64,000 bases of DNA from Zymobacter sp047495495 (GTDB lineage: Bacteria; Pseudomonadota; Gammaproteobacteria; Pseudomonadales; Halomonadaceae): assembly GCF_047495495.1 (NCBI RefSeq), contig NZ_CP179930.1, positions 310,001-374,000 on the forward strand, read 5' to 3'. Numbering within the stretch: position 1 is the stretch's first letter; the number at the start of each line of letters is the position of its first letter. The position numbers were made by a program, and so were the translations under genes. Below the pieces are notes generated by a model. The model was not told the origin of the DNA and ran no database searches. It saw only the letters and a program-made list of their open reading frames with translations. Shown here piece after piece: positions 7,389 to 20,676 of this stretch.

Positions 7389-7829
7389 TCAGTGACCGCC
7401 GAGTTGGCGTTCTTTGAGCTCTGCCAGTGTCTTGCAGTCGATGCACTGTGTCGCTGTGGGACGAGCTTCCAGACGACGAATGCCGATTTCGACACCGCAA
7501 TCTTCGCAGTAGCCGTAATCATCTTCATCGATGTGTTCGATGGTTTCGTTGATCTTCTTGAGCAGCTTGCGTTCACGATCACGCGTACGCAGTTCAAGGT
7601 TGAAGCCCTCTTCCTGTGTCGCACGGTCCGCAGGGTCCGCATAGTTGTTGGCTTCTTCCTGAAGATGACGAACGGTGCGGTCGACTTCTTCCATCAGGTC
7701 CTGTTTCCAGTTCAGCAGGATCTGGCGGAAGTGCTCAAGCTGCTTCTCGTTCATGTACTCTTCGCCAGGAGCTGGCTCGTACGGTTTAAACTTGTTCAGC
7801 GCTTCTGGGATATTATCGGCAACTGCCAT
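7389..7829 (-). CDS. dksA: RNA polymerase-binding transcription factor DksA
   Basis: DksA enters the RNA polymerase secondary channel and, with ppGpp, represses rRNA promoters and activates biosynthetic ones. I start it at the ATG at 7829 (146 residues, MAVADNIPEALNKF), which has a GAGG eight bases upstream and matches the usual length near 150; an in-frame ATG at 7910 would add 27 alanine-rich residues with a poorly placed ribosome-binding site. Visible are the PGEEYMNEKQLEHF helix, the coiled-coil tip DPADRATQEE with the key aspartate and alanine, and the zinc finger CEDCG...CIDC. It is the first gene of the minus-strand block; gluQ and cbrAB, which usually follow, are missing. Confidence 0.97.
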   Translation of the reverse strand: MAVADNIPEALNKFKPYEPAPGEEYMNEKQLEHFRQILLNWKQDLMEEVDRTVRHLQEEANNYADPADRATQEEGFNLELRTRDRERKLLKKINETIEHIDEDDYGYCEDCGVEIGIRRLEARPTATQCIDCKTLAELKERQLGGH

Positions 7830-8014
7830 GGGTAATGCCTCATTACGCAGTGTGACTTGAGCCGCATTGGCCGCAGCAGATGGGGTGGCAGCGTTGCTAT
7901 TGCCTCCCATCGAAGGTAGAGCCTTTTATCTAAAAACGACAGCCAATGCAACAGTAAAAACGGTATTTGGCGTTGTTCGACGCTTTGACACCCCGATCGT
8001 TTTCAGGAGCGCCT

Positions 8015-8716
8015 GTGAATTATCCCTTACTCTCCTCCGGGACGCTGTTACGACGCTACAAGCGATTCCTGGCGGATATCCTGCTTGATGATGGTCGAGA
8101 GGTTACCGCGCACTGCGCCAATACAGGTGCTATGACCGGACTCTTGCAGGAAGGTGCCCGAGTCTGGCTGTCTTTTCACGATGACCCCAGACGCAAGCTG
8201 GCGTGGAGCTGGGAGCTGATCGAAGTTAAGACGGCAGCTGGCTTGGCGCTCGCTTCCGTCAACACCGCACGGACCAACGGCCTTGTCCGCGAAGCGCTCG
8301 ACAGTGGCGTGATTCTTGACGATATCGCGTCATGCAGGTCAGAAGTGAAAGTGGACGATGCACGGCTGGATTTCAAGCTACTTGATCATCTAGGTCATGC
8401 AACTTGGGTCGAAGTGAAGCAGGTAACGCTGTTAGAAGGCGATGGGGTTGGTGCGTTTCCAGATGCCGTCAGTACTCGCGCGCTTCGGCACGTGCAGGCA
8501 TTGGAGGCGCGGGTGGCTGAAGGGGACAGCGCCATGCTGCTGTTCTGTGCCACCCATACGGGCATAGAGGCTGTAAGGCCAGCGGCGGACATTCACCCTG
8601 CTTATGCAGAAGCGGTGAAAGCCGCCGCTGAGCTTGGCGTCCAGATCAGGGCATATGGGTGCCATATCGACCCCCATGCTATGACCTTGACGCACGCGTT
8701 GCCGGTACTGCTCTAG
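8015..8716 (+). CDS. sfsA: SfsA family DNA/RNA nuclease-like protein
   Basis: SfsA proteins are nucleic-acid-binding proteins with a PD-(D/E)XK-like core; in E. coli the gene was named for stimulating sugar fermentation, and the true role is unclear. I choose GTG at 8015, giving MNYPLLSSGTLLRRYKRFLAD, because AGGAG lies six bases upstream and the family starts there; a TTG 48 bases earlier is in frame but has no support. The 233 residues contain HCANTGAMTGLL near the N-terminus, the SEVKVDDARLDF strand, WVEVKQVTL (catalytic-like core) and FPDAVSTRALRHVQAL. It is divergent from dksA and its end overlaps metW by four bases tail to tail. Confidence 0.95.
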   Translation: MNYPLLSSGTLLRRYKRFLADILLDDGREVTAHCANTGAMTGLLQEGARVWLSFHDDPRRKLAWSWELIEVKTAAGLALASVNTARTNGLVREALDSGVILDDIASCRSEVKVDDARLDFKLLDHLGHATWVEVKQVTLLEGDGVGAFPDAVSTRALRHVQALEARVAEGDSAMLLFCATHTGIEAVRPAADIHPAYAEAVKAAAELGVQIRAYGCHIDPHAMTLTHALPVLL

Positions 8717-9306
8717 CGACGGATACGGAACACCGCCATTCGGCTCAGCATGCTGGGCCATGTGCGGCTGGTCCAATGACCGATACCGCCATCTTTGCCC
8801 ACCGCTCGATCAACGATGGTATAGCCTCGCATTCGACACAGCTGTTCGAAGTCCTTGAACGTCGACAGGTGGATGTTCGGTGTGTCGTACCAGGCATGCG
8901 GCAGTGCCTTGGAGACCGGCATGCGGCCTTTCATCCCAAGGTGCAAACGGTGGCGCCAGTAGGCGAAGTTCGGGAAGGTGATGATGCACTCGCGTGCAAT
9001 GCGCAGCATCTCATCAAGCGCTTTGTCAGGGCGCTTCAGGGCCTGTAGGGCTTGCGTCATGATCACTAGATCGAATGCATCGTCGCGAATGTTGTGTAGC
9101 CCCTCGTTGATGTCCTGTTCGATGACATCGACACCGCGTTCCAGGCATACGTTGATGCGCACAGGATCTATCTCTAGGCCGTAGCCTGTCACCTGTTTGT
9201 CGCGTGCCAGCACTTCCAGCAGTTCGCCATCACCGCACCCAAGGTCGAGCACGCGGCTGCCTGGCGCAACCCAGTCGTGAATCAGGGCCAGATCAGGACG
9301 CAGCAT
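8713..9306 (-). CDS. metW: Methionine biosynthesis protein MetW
   Basis: MetW is a small SAM-dependent methyltransferase-fold protein that works with MetX in homoserine acylation; its exact contribution is debated. I place the start at the ATG at 9306 (197 residues, MLRPDLALIHDWV) because GAGGAAA lies seven bases upstream; an in-frame start at 9339 would add 11 poorly conserved residues. The SAM-binding motif VLDLGCGDG is at residues 19-27, followed by GLEID and the acidic strand DLVIMTQALQ. The gene overlaps the end of metX by 14 bases, and its stop overlaps the converging sfsA stop. Confidence 0.96.
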   Translation of the reverse strand: MLRPDLALIHDWVAPGSRVLDLGCGDGELLEVLARDKQVTGYGLEIDPVRINVCLERGVDVIEQDINEGLHNIRDDAFDLVIMTQALQALKRPDKALDEMLRIARECIITFPNFAYWRHRLHLGMKGRMPVSKALPHAWYDTPNIHLSTFKDFEQLCRMRGYTIVDRAVGKDGGIGHWTSRTWPSMLSRMAVFRIRR

Positions 9307-10477
9307 GGTCGTTTCCTCTGTTGTGGTGATGCGTGTCATCCGATGGTGCTGCCATTGCGTGGCTGAGGAAGTTCTTCAGCACTGTTTCATAGCGTTCATC
9401 GGGCAGCAGGAAGGCATCGTGACCGTGCGGGGATTCAATGTTGACGTAGCTAACGCGTTTGCCTGCTTCCACCAGCGCCTCGACGATTTCACGTGACCGT
9501 GCCGGCGTGAAGCGCCAGTCGCTTGAGAAGCTGATGATCAGGAAGCGGCACTGCGACTTGGCGAATGTCGCAGCCAGATCGCCATTGTGATCGCGCGCAG
9601 GGTCGAAATAGTCCAGCGCCTTCGTCATCAACAGATAGGTGTTGGCGTCGAAGCTGTTGGAGAAGTTGTTGCCTTGATAGCGCAGATAGGACTCGATCTC
9701 GAATTCGACGTCATAGCCGAAGTTGAGCGCACTGCGAAGGTCACGCCCGAACTTGCGCCCCATAGCCGCTTCGGAAAGATACGTGATATGCCCGATCATG
9801 CGTGCCAGTTTCAGTCCGTGGCGCGGGCGCGAGTCGTGCTGGTAATACCAGCCTTCATGGAAATCGGGGTCAGAGCGAATGGCCTGACGAGCCACCTCGT
9901 TGAACGCAATGTTCTGAGCGGACAGGCGCGGTGTCGAAGCAATTACAATGGCATTGGCGATGCGATCGGGGTACAGGATGGCCCACGTCTGAACCTGCAT
10001 GCCCCCCAGACTGCCGCCGATGACGGCCGCAAATCGCTCGATTCCAAGATGATCCGCAAGGCGTGCCTGACTGTGTACCCAATCGGGTACCGTCATCATT
10101 GGGAACTCCGGTCCCCACAGCTTGCCCGTAGCCGGATTTATGGCATTGGGGCCGGTGCTGCCGTGGCAGCCGCCTAGGTTGTTGAGCGAGATGACAAAGA
10201 ATCGGTCGGTATCAATGCTCTTGCCTGGGCCAATGTGCTTGTCCCACCAGCCCGGTTTCCGATCACCTTCGTGAAAGCCCGCAGCATGATGATTGCCACC
10301 CAGGGCATGGCAGACGAGCACGGCATTGCTTCGTTGTTCATTGAGCGTGCCATAGGTCTCATAGACCAGTTCATAGTGCTCCAGCGTCTGCCCGCAGGCC
10401 AGCGCCAGCGGCTCATCGAACGCCGCTCTGTGTGGACCAGACAGATTCAGGGCCGTCTGACTGTCGGTGTGTGTCAT
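9293..10477 (-). CDS. metX: Homoserine O-acyltransferase (MetX family)
   Basis: MetX activates homoserine with an acyl group for methionine synthesis. It is an alpha/beta-hydrolase of 394 residues with the nucleophile elbow GGSLGGMQ (serine at residue 156), the acid in FSSDWRF and the histidine in SPHGHDAFLL. The family contains both acetyl- and succinyl-transferases; in gammaproteobacteria with a metX-metW pair succinylation is common, but specificity cannot be settled by eye. The ATG overlaps the stop of the YggT gene (ATGA), and metW overlaps the 3' end, so the three are translationally coupled. Confidence 0.96.
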   Translation of the reverse strand: MTHTDSQTALNLSGPHRAAFDEPLALACGQTLEHYELVYETYGTLNEQRSNAVLVCHALGGNHHAAGFHEGDRKPGWWDKHIGPGKSIDTDRFFVISLNNLGGCHGSTGPNAINPATGKLWGPEFPMMTVPDWVHSQARLADHLGIERFAAVIGGSLGGMQVQTWAILYPDRIANAIVIASTPRLSAQNIAFNEVARQAIRSDPDFHEGWYYQHDSRPRHGLKLARMIGHITYLSEAAMGRKFGRDLRSALNFGYDVEFEIESYLRYQGNNFSNSFDANTYLLMTKALDYFDPARDHNGDLAATFAKSQCRFLIISFSSDWRFTPARSREIVEALVEAGKRVSYVNIESPHGHDAFLLPDERYETVLKNFLSHAMAAPSDDTHHHNRGNDHAAS

Positions 10478-11058
10478 TGAAGTCCTACGATGATCAGTTT
10501 TTGAATTATGAGTATGTTGTTCGCTAGATTGATCACGATGCTTTGAAGAATTGTTATACCAAAGATGACGATTAGCGGACTGATATCAATCATGCCGCCC
10601 AGCGGCGGAATGATGCGCTGCAAAGGCGCCAGAATCGGACGTGTGATCTGGGCGATCAGCAGCGGAGCAGGATGAGTCGGCTGAGGGGCGATCCAACTCA
10701 TGATGGCCAGCGCGATGATGGCGAGCATGTACATGCGCAGCAGGGTATAGAACGTTCCCAGTACGCCAGCACAGAGCAATGCCGCAATGTTGCCGAGTGA
10801 TACTGGCATCACCTTGCTGAGTACCGCACTGGTGATGGCACTGAACAGCAGTGCCGCCACCAGCGTGGCAGGGTCGAAGTGGCGACCCGGGCGCAGCACC
10901 TTCTGCAGAGGAGCGACCAGCCAGTCCGTTGCCTTGATGATGCCCTGTACCAGCGGGTTGTAGAAGTCGGCCCGTGCAAAATGCAGTGCGAAGCGCATCA
11001 TCAAAATGAAGAGATAGAGCTGGAACAGCTGTACGAATAGCCAAAGTGTAGAAGGCAC
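10474..11058 (-). CDS. YggT family integral membrane protein
   Basis: A 194-residue hydrophobic protein with about four membrane segments and two YggT repeats, each with an FxxPLVQxxxKxTDWLVAPLQKVLRP-like stretch (here NPLVQGIIKATDWLVAPLQK around residue 35, and APLLIAQITRPILAPLQRIIPP near 130). YggT proteins lie beside proC/yggS across bacteria and have been tied to osmotic stress and to cell-division-linked septum functions, but have no assigned biochemical activity. The start is GTG at 11058 with GGAGG six bases upstream. It overlaps metX by four bases. Confidence 0.92.
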   Translation of the reverse strand: MPSTLWLFVQLFQLYLFILMMRFALHFARADFYNPLVQGIIKATDWLVAPLQKVLRPGRHFDPATLVAALLFSAITSAVLSKVMPVSLGNIAALLCAGVLGTFYTLLRMYMLAIIALAIMSWIAPQPTHPAPLLIAQITRPILAPLQRIIPPLGGMIDISPLIVIFGITILQSIVINLANNILIIQKLIIVGLQ

Positions 11059-11120
11059 GTTGATCCTCCGGAAGAAGTGCGTGATTAGGTCATCGAAGAC
11101 CTGATAGTGCCATGAAGAGA

Positions 11121-11948
11121 TTACTGACTGCCAAGTGACTCGCCCAGTTCTTCAGCGCGGTTGAAGCAAGCCTGAACGGCATCATTGACTAGCTGTTCAA
11201 AACCGTGGTCCTGAAAATGGAAGATAGCGCGTTCGGTGGTGCCATTAGGAGACATCACGCGTTTCTTGAATTCTTCGGGAGCATCTTCACTGGCATCGCA
11301 CATACGGGCAGCTCCCAGCGCGGTTTGGATGATAAGGCGACGAGCGCTTTCTAGCGGCATGCCTTGTTCGATAGCCGCTTTCTCCAATGCCTCCATCAGA
11401 TAGAAGAAGTAGGCTGGGGCACTGCCGGCAATAGCCGTGACGGTACTCAGCAGGCGTTCTTCATCCACCCACTCGGTAATGCCAACGGCCGACATCAGGT
11501 CAGAAGCCAGCGTGCACTGTTCCTTGGAAACTGCATCGGTGGCATACAGGCCGCATGCCCCGGTGCCGACCAGCGATGGCGTATTTGGCATAGCGCGCAC
11601 GATGGCGTCATAGCCGCCCAACCAACGGCTCAGTGTGGCGCAAGTAAGTCCTGCCGCTACCGATAGAATCAGAGGGCGCTGACGGGCAACGATATCGGTG
11701 ACCTGTGCACAGACTTCTTTCATCACCTGTGGCTTGACGGCCAGCACCACAACGTCAGCTTGAGCAATGGCGCTGCAGTTGTCGGTGGTGGTCTGGATGC
11801 CATAGCGTGCCTGCAGCGGGGCCAGCGTTTTGTCGCTGCGCGCGGTTGCAATGATGCGTTCGGCCGGATGCCCGGTATTGATCAGGCCTGCAATGATGGC
11901 TTCAGCCATATGGCCTGCGCCGATGAAGCTCAGGGTTTTGCTATGCAT
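11121..11948 (-). CDS. proC: Pyrroline-5-carboxylate reductase
   Basis: ProC reduces 1-pyrroline-5-carboxylate to proline with NAD(P)H. The 275-residue protein begins with a Rossmann motif, FIGAGHMAEAI (residues 8-18), continues with VVVLAVKPQVM and VRAMPNTPSLVGTGA, and ends with the dimerisation-domain signature around ITAIAGSAPAYFFY...LLI and RVMSPNGTTERAIFHFQ. The ATG at 11948 has AAGGA about seven bases upstream. It lies between yggS and yggT, the usual neighbourhood, about 60 bases before yggT. Confidence 0.98.
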   Translation of the reverse strand: MHSKTLSFIGAGHMAEAIIAGLINTGHPAERIIATARSDKTLAPLQARYGIQTTTDNCSAIAQADVVVLAVKPQVMKEVCAQVTDIVARQRPLILSVAAGLTCATLSRWLGGYDAIVRAMPNTPSLVGTGACGLYATDAVSKEQCTLASDLMSAVGITEWVDEERLLSTVTAIAGSAPAYFFYLMEALEKAAIEQGMPLESARRLIIQTALGAARMCDASEDAPEEFKKRVMSPNGTTERAIFHFQDHGFEQLVNDAVQACFNRAEELGESLGSQ

Positions 11949-12046
11949 TGAAAGATCCTTGTCCGTAAGGGAGTGTCGTTACCACGCCTTACCGCATGAT
12001 GTTGTACTGTCAGCGCTTCTTCAACCCGTGAACGCATCGAAAGAGG

Positions 12047-12790
12047 TCAATGTGCCGTGCCATAGTCGCGTTCACCGAATATGGCGGTACCGATGCGTAC
12101 GATCGTTGCGCCTTCTGCTACAGCATCGTCCATATCGGCGGTCATGCCCATTGAAAGCGTATCCCATGGGGCTTCGGGAAACTGCTGGCATAGCTGATCG
12201 CGCAATTCACGTAGTGCCTTGAATGGTGCGCGACGCAGTGAGGGATCCTCTGCCTTGGCCGGAATCGTCATCAGCCCCCTCAGCTTCAGGTGAGGAAGCG
12301 CAAGGATTTCCTCAACGACACTGGCGGCGTCTTCGGGAAGTACGCCGGACTTATTGGGATCGCGGCTGATGTTGACCTGCAGACAGATCTGCAGCGGTGC
12401 ACGTCCTTCTGGGCGTTGGGCGTCAAGACGTCGAGCGATCTTGATGCGATCGACCGTGTGCACCCAGTCGAAATGGGTGGCCGCTTCCCGTGTCTTATTG
12501 GACTGTAGTGCGCCAATGAAATGCCACTCGATATCCAGATCTTCCAAGGAAGGCTGCTTGCCCAGCGCGTCCTGCATGTAGTTTTCTCCAAAGGCGCGTT
12601 GCCCAGCGTTGTAGGCTTCGCGAATTTCTTCGGCAGGGCGTGTTTTGCTCACGGCCAGCAGCTGAGCGCTGTCCGAAGCCCGGCCCGCCGAGGCAAGAGC
12701 CTGTTGCAGATGTTGCTGCGTTGCATGCAGGCGCGAAGTGACGGAGTTGGAAGAAGCACTGGCAGAAGAAGAGGGCATATCGAGAGACAT
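12047..12790 (-). CDS. YggS family pyridoxal phosphate homeostasis protein
   Basis: YggS/PLPBP is a PLP-binding TIM-barrel protein without known catalysis that keeps PLP and amino/keto-acid pools balanced. The start at 12790 (247 residues, MSLDMPSSSAS) has AGGAA eight bases upstream; an ATG at 12808 is in frame but lacks a ribosome-binding site. The PLP lysine is in LLAVSKTRPAEEI, then FGENYMQDAL, WHFIGALQSNK, the LQVNISRDPNKSG strand, LRGLMTIP and LSMGMTADMDDAVAEGATIVRIGTAIFG in pieces. The N-terminal serine-rich stretch is unusual. pilT, often its neighbour in Pseudomonas, is absent. Confidence 0.94.
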   Translation of the reverse strand: MSLDMPSSSASASSNSVTSRLHATQQHLQQALASAGRASDSAQLLAVSKTRPAEEIREAYNAGQRAFGENYMQDALGKQPSLEDLDIEWHFIGALQSNKTREAATHFDWVHTVDRIKIARRLDAQRPEGRAPLQICLQVNISRDPNKSGVLPEDAASVVEEILALPHLKLRGLMTIPAKAEDPSLRRAPFKALRELRDQLCQQFPEAPWDTLSMGMTADMDDAVAEGATIVRIGTAIFGERDYGTAH

Positions 12791-13071
12791 GGAGTATTCC
12801 TGCGACATATATCAATACAGAAGAGCGACATAGACACGGCGCAGCGCTCATGAGTGATGGCCTATCATCGTGACTGGATATGCAGGGCAGATGCATTGCT
12901 GCGGGTAAAACGCTTATCCGCTCAGGCCGAAGTGTCGTGGCGCCGATTACAACGCTTGAAAGTGCATCCGAGTCATGATCGTCAAGAGGTGTCATGCTAA
13001 CATGGCGCCATTCGCGCGCGCTTGGCAAGAGTGCGTCGTGTGACCGTTTCAGAACTCGAGAGACGTTGATA

Positions 13072-14280
13072 ATGACTGATATCAAGGATGCACTGTCGCT
13101 GATCACGCGCGGCACGGAAGAGGTTCTGCCCGAAGACGGGCTGGTCGAGAAGCTGCGCAGTGGTCGACCGCTACGCGTCAAAGCGGGTTTCGACCCGACT
13201 GCGCCTGACCTGCACCTGGGCCATACCGTACTGCTGACCAAACTGCGCCAGCTTCAAGATCTAGGGCATGAAGTCATGTTCCTGATCGGTGATTTTACTG
13301 GTCGTATCGGTGACCCGACGGGCAAGAACGTAACGCGTAAGCCGCTGACGGAAGAGCAAGTCCAGCAAAACGCCAAGACCTATCAAGAGCAGGTCTTCAA
13401 GGTGCTCGACCCTGCCAAGACACGAGTCGTGTTCAACTCTGAATGGATGAGCAAGCTGTCATCCGTGCAGATGATCGAACTGACAGCGCAGTCAACGGTG
13501 GCCCGCATGCTCGAACGCGACGACTTTGAGAAGCGCTATAAGAGCGGCCAGTCCATCTCGATCCACGAATTCCTATACCCGCTTATTCAAGGGTATGACT
13601 CCGTCGCGTTGGAAGCTGATATTGAGCTGGGCGGTACCGATCAGCGCTTCAACCTGCTGATGGGGCGCGAGCTTCAGAAGCACTATGGTCAGGAACCACA
13701 GACCGTCATTACCATGCCGATTCTGGAAGGGCTGGATGGCGTACAGAAAATGTCGAAGTCTCTGGGCAACTACATCGGCGTAACGGAACGCCCCGGTGAA
13801 ATGTTCCGTAAGCTGGTATCGATCCCGGATGCCATCATGTGGCGCTACTTCGAACTGCTGTCGCTGCGCTCCACGCAGGAAATCGACGCGTTCAAACAGC
13901 AAGTGGCTGACGGTGCCAATCCGCGAGACATCAAAATGGAGCTCGCCCGTGAGATCGTAGCGCGTTACCACGGCGAAGAAGCAGCGGCCAATGCGCATAA
14001 AGGTAGCGGGAACCAATTGAGCGAAGGCGAACTGCCCGAGGACATGCCGCACGTTGTTGTGACCTACAGCGGCATCGACGCTGCGCCCATTGCCTCAGTG
14101 CTCAACCAAGCAGGACTGGTGACAAACAGCGCACAAGCAAAAGACCTGCTGAAGAACGGACGCGTGAAGGTGGATCAGGAAGTCGTAGCGCCAAGCACCA
14201 TGCTGGCGTTTGGTAAGACCTACACCATTCAAGCGGGCAAACGCCGTTTTGCGACCGTAGAGGTCAAGCTTGAAGGATGA
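13072..14280 (+). CDS. tyrS: Tyrosine--tRNA ligase
   Basis: TyrS charges tRNA-Tyr. The ATG at 13072 gives a 402-residue protein starting MTDIKDALSLITRG; in-frame starts further upstream extend into non-conserved text. It is a class I synthetase of the TyrRZ-like, roughly 400-residue type: HLGH at residues 48-51 (HIGH motif), the tyrosine-recognition stretch FLYPLIQGYDSVAL, GGTDQRFNLL, KMSKS at 226-230, and a C-terminal S4 RNA-binding domain from about 335 (AKDLLKNGRVKVDQEVV). It is divergent from yggS, ends at a strong terminator, and lies before the rRNA operon, an order also found in Pseudomonas putida. Confidence 0.98.
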   Translation: MTDIKDALSLITRGTEEVLPEDGLVEKLRSGRPLRVKAGFDPTAPDLHLGHTVLLTKLRQLQDLGHEVMFLIGDFTGRIGDPTGKNVTRKPLTEEQVQQNAKTYQEQVFKVLDPAKTRVVFNSEWMSKLSSVQMIELTAQSTVARMLERDDFEKRYKSGQSISIHEFLYPLIQGYDSVALEADIELGGTDQRFNLLMGRELQKHYGQEPQTVITMPILEGLDGVQKMSKSLGNYIGVTERPGEMFRKLVSIPDAIMWRYFELLSLRSTQEIDAFKQQVADGANPRDIKMELAREIVARYHGEEAAANAHKGSGNQLSEGELPEDMPHVVVTYSGIDAAPIASVLNQAGLVTNSAQAKDLLKNGRVKVDQEVVAPSTMLAFGKTYTIQAGKRRFATVEVKLEG

Positions 14281-14352
14281 ACGGCCGATAAGATCGGAGT
14301 GAACGATCAATCACAGCCTAGCTCCTATAGCTTCTATGCTTGTTGAATTAAG

Positions 14353-14388
14353 AGCCCCACTGTTGCGCAGCAGTGGGGCTTTTTTTTT
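14353..14388 (+). terminator. Terminator after tyrS
   Basis: AGCCCCACTG pairs with CAGTGGGGCT over an eight-base loop, followed by nine T residues; a very strong intrinsic terminator. Confidence 0.95.
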
Positions 14389-14392
14389 GTTG

Positions 14393-14446
14393 CCAAAGCC
14401 AAAGCCAAAGCCAAAGCCAAAGCCAAAGCCAAAGCCAAAGCCAAAA
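14393..14446 (+). repeat. Hexanucleotide tandem array (CCAAAG)8
   Basis: Eight perfect CCAAAG copies (14393-14440) plus a ninth ending in A start four bases after the tyrS terminator T-run. No reading frame uses them. The array is a possible replication-slippage site, about 55 bp upstream of the first rrn promoter. Confidence 0.95.
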
Positions 14447-14499
14447 GAACCTCCTAGCAAGAAGTGGGCCGTGTGCTCGAAATAAAGATCACAAAGCCC

Positions 14500-14528
14500 T
14501 TGCCAACCCCGGGTGATCTCTGTAAAGT
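14500..14528 (+). promoter_or_regulatory. rrn promoter candidate P1
   Basis: TTGCCA (14500-14505), 17 bases, TAAAGT (14523-14528), followed by ACGCCCTCG. The GC-rich discriminator is typical of stringently controlled rRNA promoters, which DksA and ppGpp repress. Confidence 0.65.
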
Positions 14529-14656
14529 ACGCCCTCGCTGCCAGGGCAAACGCCGGGTGGCACGGAAGCTAACCTCTTGTAGGTCTTCGCTTTTTCTTGA
14601 AGATGTTTCAGTTGAGAACGCAGTGTGATCTCCTGAAGCGATCGCCAAATCGGCGG

Positions 14657-14684
14657 TTGACAAATTCTTCAGAAAATGTAGAAT
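14657..14684 (+). promoter_or_regulatory. rrn promoter candidate P2
   Basis: TTGACA (14657-14662), 16 bases, TAGAAT (14679-14684), about 190 bases before the 16S gene. A consensus -35 with a near-consensus -10. Confidence 0.75.
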
Positions 14685-14723
14685 GTGCTTCCACTTGCTG
14701 AGCAGCGAACGCCGCTCGCAAGA

Positions 14724-14735
14724 CGCTCTTTAACA
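14724..14735 (+). promoter_or_regulatory. rrn boxA antitermination site
   Basis: CGCTCTTTAACA matches the rRNA leader boxA, the NusB/NusE (S10) loading site for antitermination. NusG and S10 are encoded in this same window. Confidence 0.85.
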
Positions 14736-14872
14736 AGATGATCAGGCAATTTGTGTGGGTGCTTGAGGTTTTCGAAGTGGATCATCATTTCGAGCATCAA
14801 GTAACTCATCAATTCAATGAGTTGTTTCGATACTCGAGCCGGATTGGTCACCTAATGACCAATGAAAGATTT

Positions 14873-16412
<1,540 letters not shown>

Positions 16413-16520
16413 AACGTAAAATGATCACCTCGTGATCTCAAGTGTCCACAACAAATTGCCTGATCGTAGTAGAGCGAAGTACTGCAGGGGATATTCCCTG
16501 GCCGTGCGCAAGCAGTTGCC

Positions 16521-16597
<77 letters not shown>

Positions 16598-16606
16598 TTA
16601 TTATAT

Positions 16607-16682
16607 GGGGCCATAGCTCAGCTGGGAGAGCGCCTGCCTTGCACGCAGGAGGTCAGGAGTTCGATCCTCCTTGGCTCCACCA
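16607..16682 (+). tRNA. tRNA-Ala (TGC)
   Basis: 76 nt with encoded CCA. The acceptor stem GGGGCCA/TGGCTCC contains one wobble and the anticodon loop CTTGCAC gives TGC. Second tRNA of the rRNA spacer. Confidence 0.97.
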
Positions 16683-16849
16683 TCTGACTGTCTTGATGGC
16701 CGGTTCTTCAGTACTTAGTTTAGTGATCTAGCTTCTAGTCACGAACCAATCTTCATCACCTGATGATTGATTATTAGATGTCTTAATAGTCAACGATACA
16801 GCGTGTGATGAATGTTGTTTCCTGACTGTAAGCTTCTTGCTCGCAGTAT

Positions 16850-16863
16850 TGCTCTTTAACAAT
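16850..16863 (+). promoter_or_regulatory. Spacer boxA upstream of 23S
   Basis: TTGCTCTTTAACAAT-type text repeats the leader boxA between tRNA-Ala and 23S, the expected second Nus-factor loading site. The rest of the 345-base spacer (16683-17026) holds no gene that I can see. Confidence 0.75.
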
Positions 16864-17026
16864 GTAAATCATGCTGATGCCAAGTCCAATGGAACGCGAT
16901 CAGATTTTACTTCTTCGGAAGTAGTATCCGATAGGCCGTGACATTGGCAAATGAGATACGTCTCAAGCGTATCCGGCGAAAATTGTTTTCGTTTGAATCG
17001 TGATCTATGACTCTTTCGGGTTATAT

Positions 17027-19926
<2,900 letters not shown>

Positions 19927-20048
19927 ATAACCCCAAAGGGTTATAGACACGATCCGAAAATAACGGATACGCGACGAGACGATCTCGGCCCAGCATGATT
20001 TACAGATTTAGGTAGCGGTGCCTTAGGCATCGAGACCGAACCGAATAC

Positions 20049-20165
20049 GCTTGACGACCATAGCGAGCGGGTACCACCTGATCCCATGCCGAACTCAGAA
20101 GTGAAACCGCTCAGCGCCGATGGTAGTGTGGGGCTTCCCCATGTGAGAGTAGGTCATCGTCAAGC
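20049..20165 (+). rRNA. rrf: 5S ribosomal RNA
   Basis: About 117 nt. The ends GCTTGACG and CGTCAAGC form the terminal helix; internal text CCCATGCCGAACTCAGAAGTGAAAC-like and GTAGTGTGGGG is the standard 5S core. Ends are set by this helix. Confidence 0.95.
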
Positions 20166-20175
20166 ATCTTTACTG

Positions 20176-20210
20176 AATACCCCCGGCCAGCAATGGTCGG
20201 GGGTATTTGC
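20176..20210 (+). terminator. rRNA operon terminator
   Basis: AATACCCCCGGCC pairs with GGTCGGGGGTATT around a six-base loop, followed by a short T-rich stretch, 11 bases after 5S. Confidence 0.85.
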
Positions 20211-20453
20211 TTTGGGGGTAGGCAAGCGCAGGCCGAAGGCAATAACGGCCGTGCCAGTACCCAGACCCTGAGCCGTCACTCAACAGCGGCAGATGAGCAA
20301 AAGAGAAAAAAGAGAAGAAGGGCGGTAGCGTAACCGCGAAGCCCCTGCTGCCGAAGACGACGGATACGTCAGTAGCCGACCGTTCTTCCCACCCCCAGCG
20401 CTGTCTGCCGATCGCTCATCTATCGAAACAGTCAAACACTAGATGCCGTTATA
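20211..20453 (+). other. Non-coding stretch between rrn and an orphan terminator
   Basis: No protein gene is evident. The stretch contains GATGAGC near 20292 and GCTCATC near 20413 that could pair, the small hairpin GCGGTAGCGTAACCGC near 20323, and a purine run around 20300-20320. It ends at an exceptionally stable bidirectional hairpin. It could be a small RNA or simply rrn 3' flank; nothing here matches an RNA family I know. Confidence 0.3.
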
Positions 20454-20499
20454 AAAACACCCCGATGATCTGCGGCTCAAGCCATCATCGGGGTGTTTT
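20454..20499. terminator. Orphan bidirectional terminator
   Basis: AAAACACCCCGATGAT pairs perfectly (16 bp) with ATCATCGGGGTGTTTT over a 14-base loop. T-runs on both strands make it a terminator in either direction, but no gene ends here on either side. Confidence 0.8.
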
Positions 20500-20676
20500 G
20501 TTATCGGCGAGACGTCAAGACTGTAGCGTCTAGCAGTAATGAGCATACTCTGGCATCCAGAAATGTGTCTCACTGCGTTCCTTCAGGTGTGGGCTATCAC
20601 GGCCTTCAGTCGTGCTGCCTTCAGTTGATGGGGGCAGACCGGTGCTTGCATCTCTAAGATGAGCGCATACACTCTT

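Noticed and set aside
12998..13003. TGCTAACAT as an extended -10 for tyrS
   Set aside because: No supporting -35 or other evidence; too weak to list as a feature.
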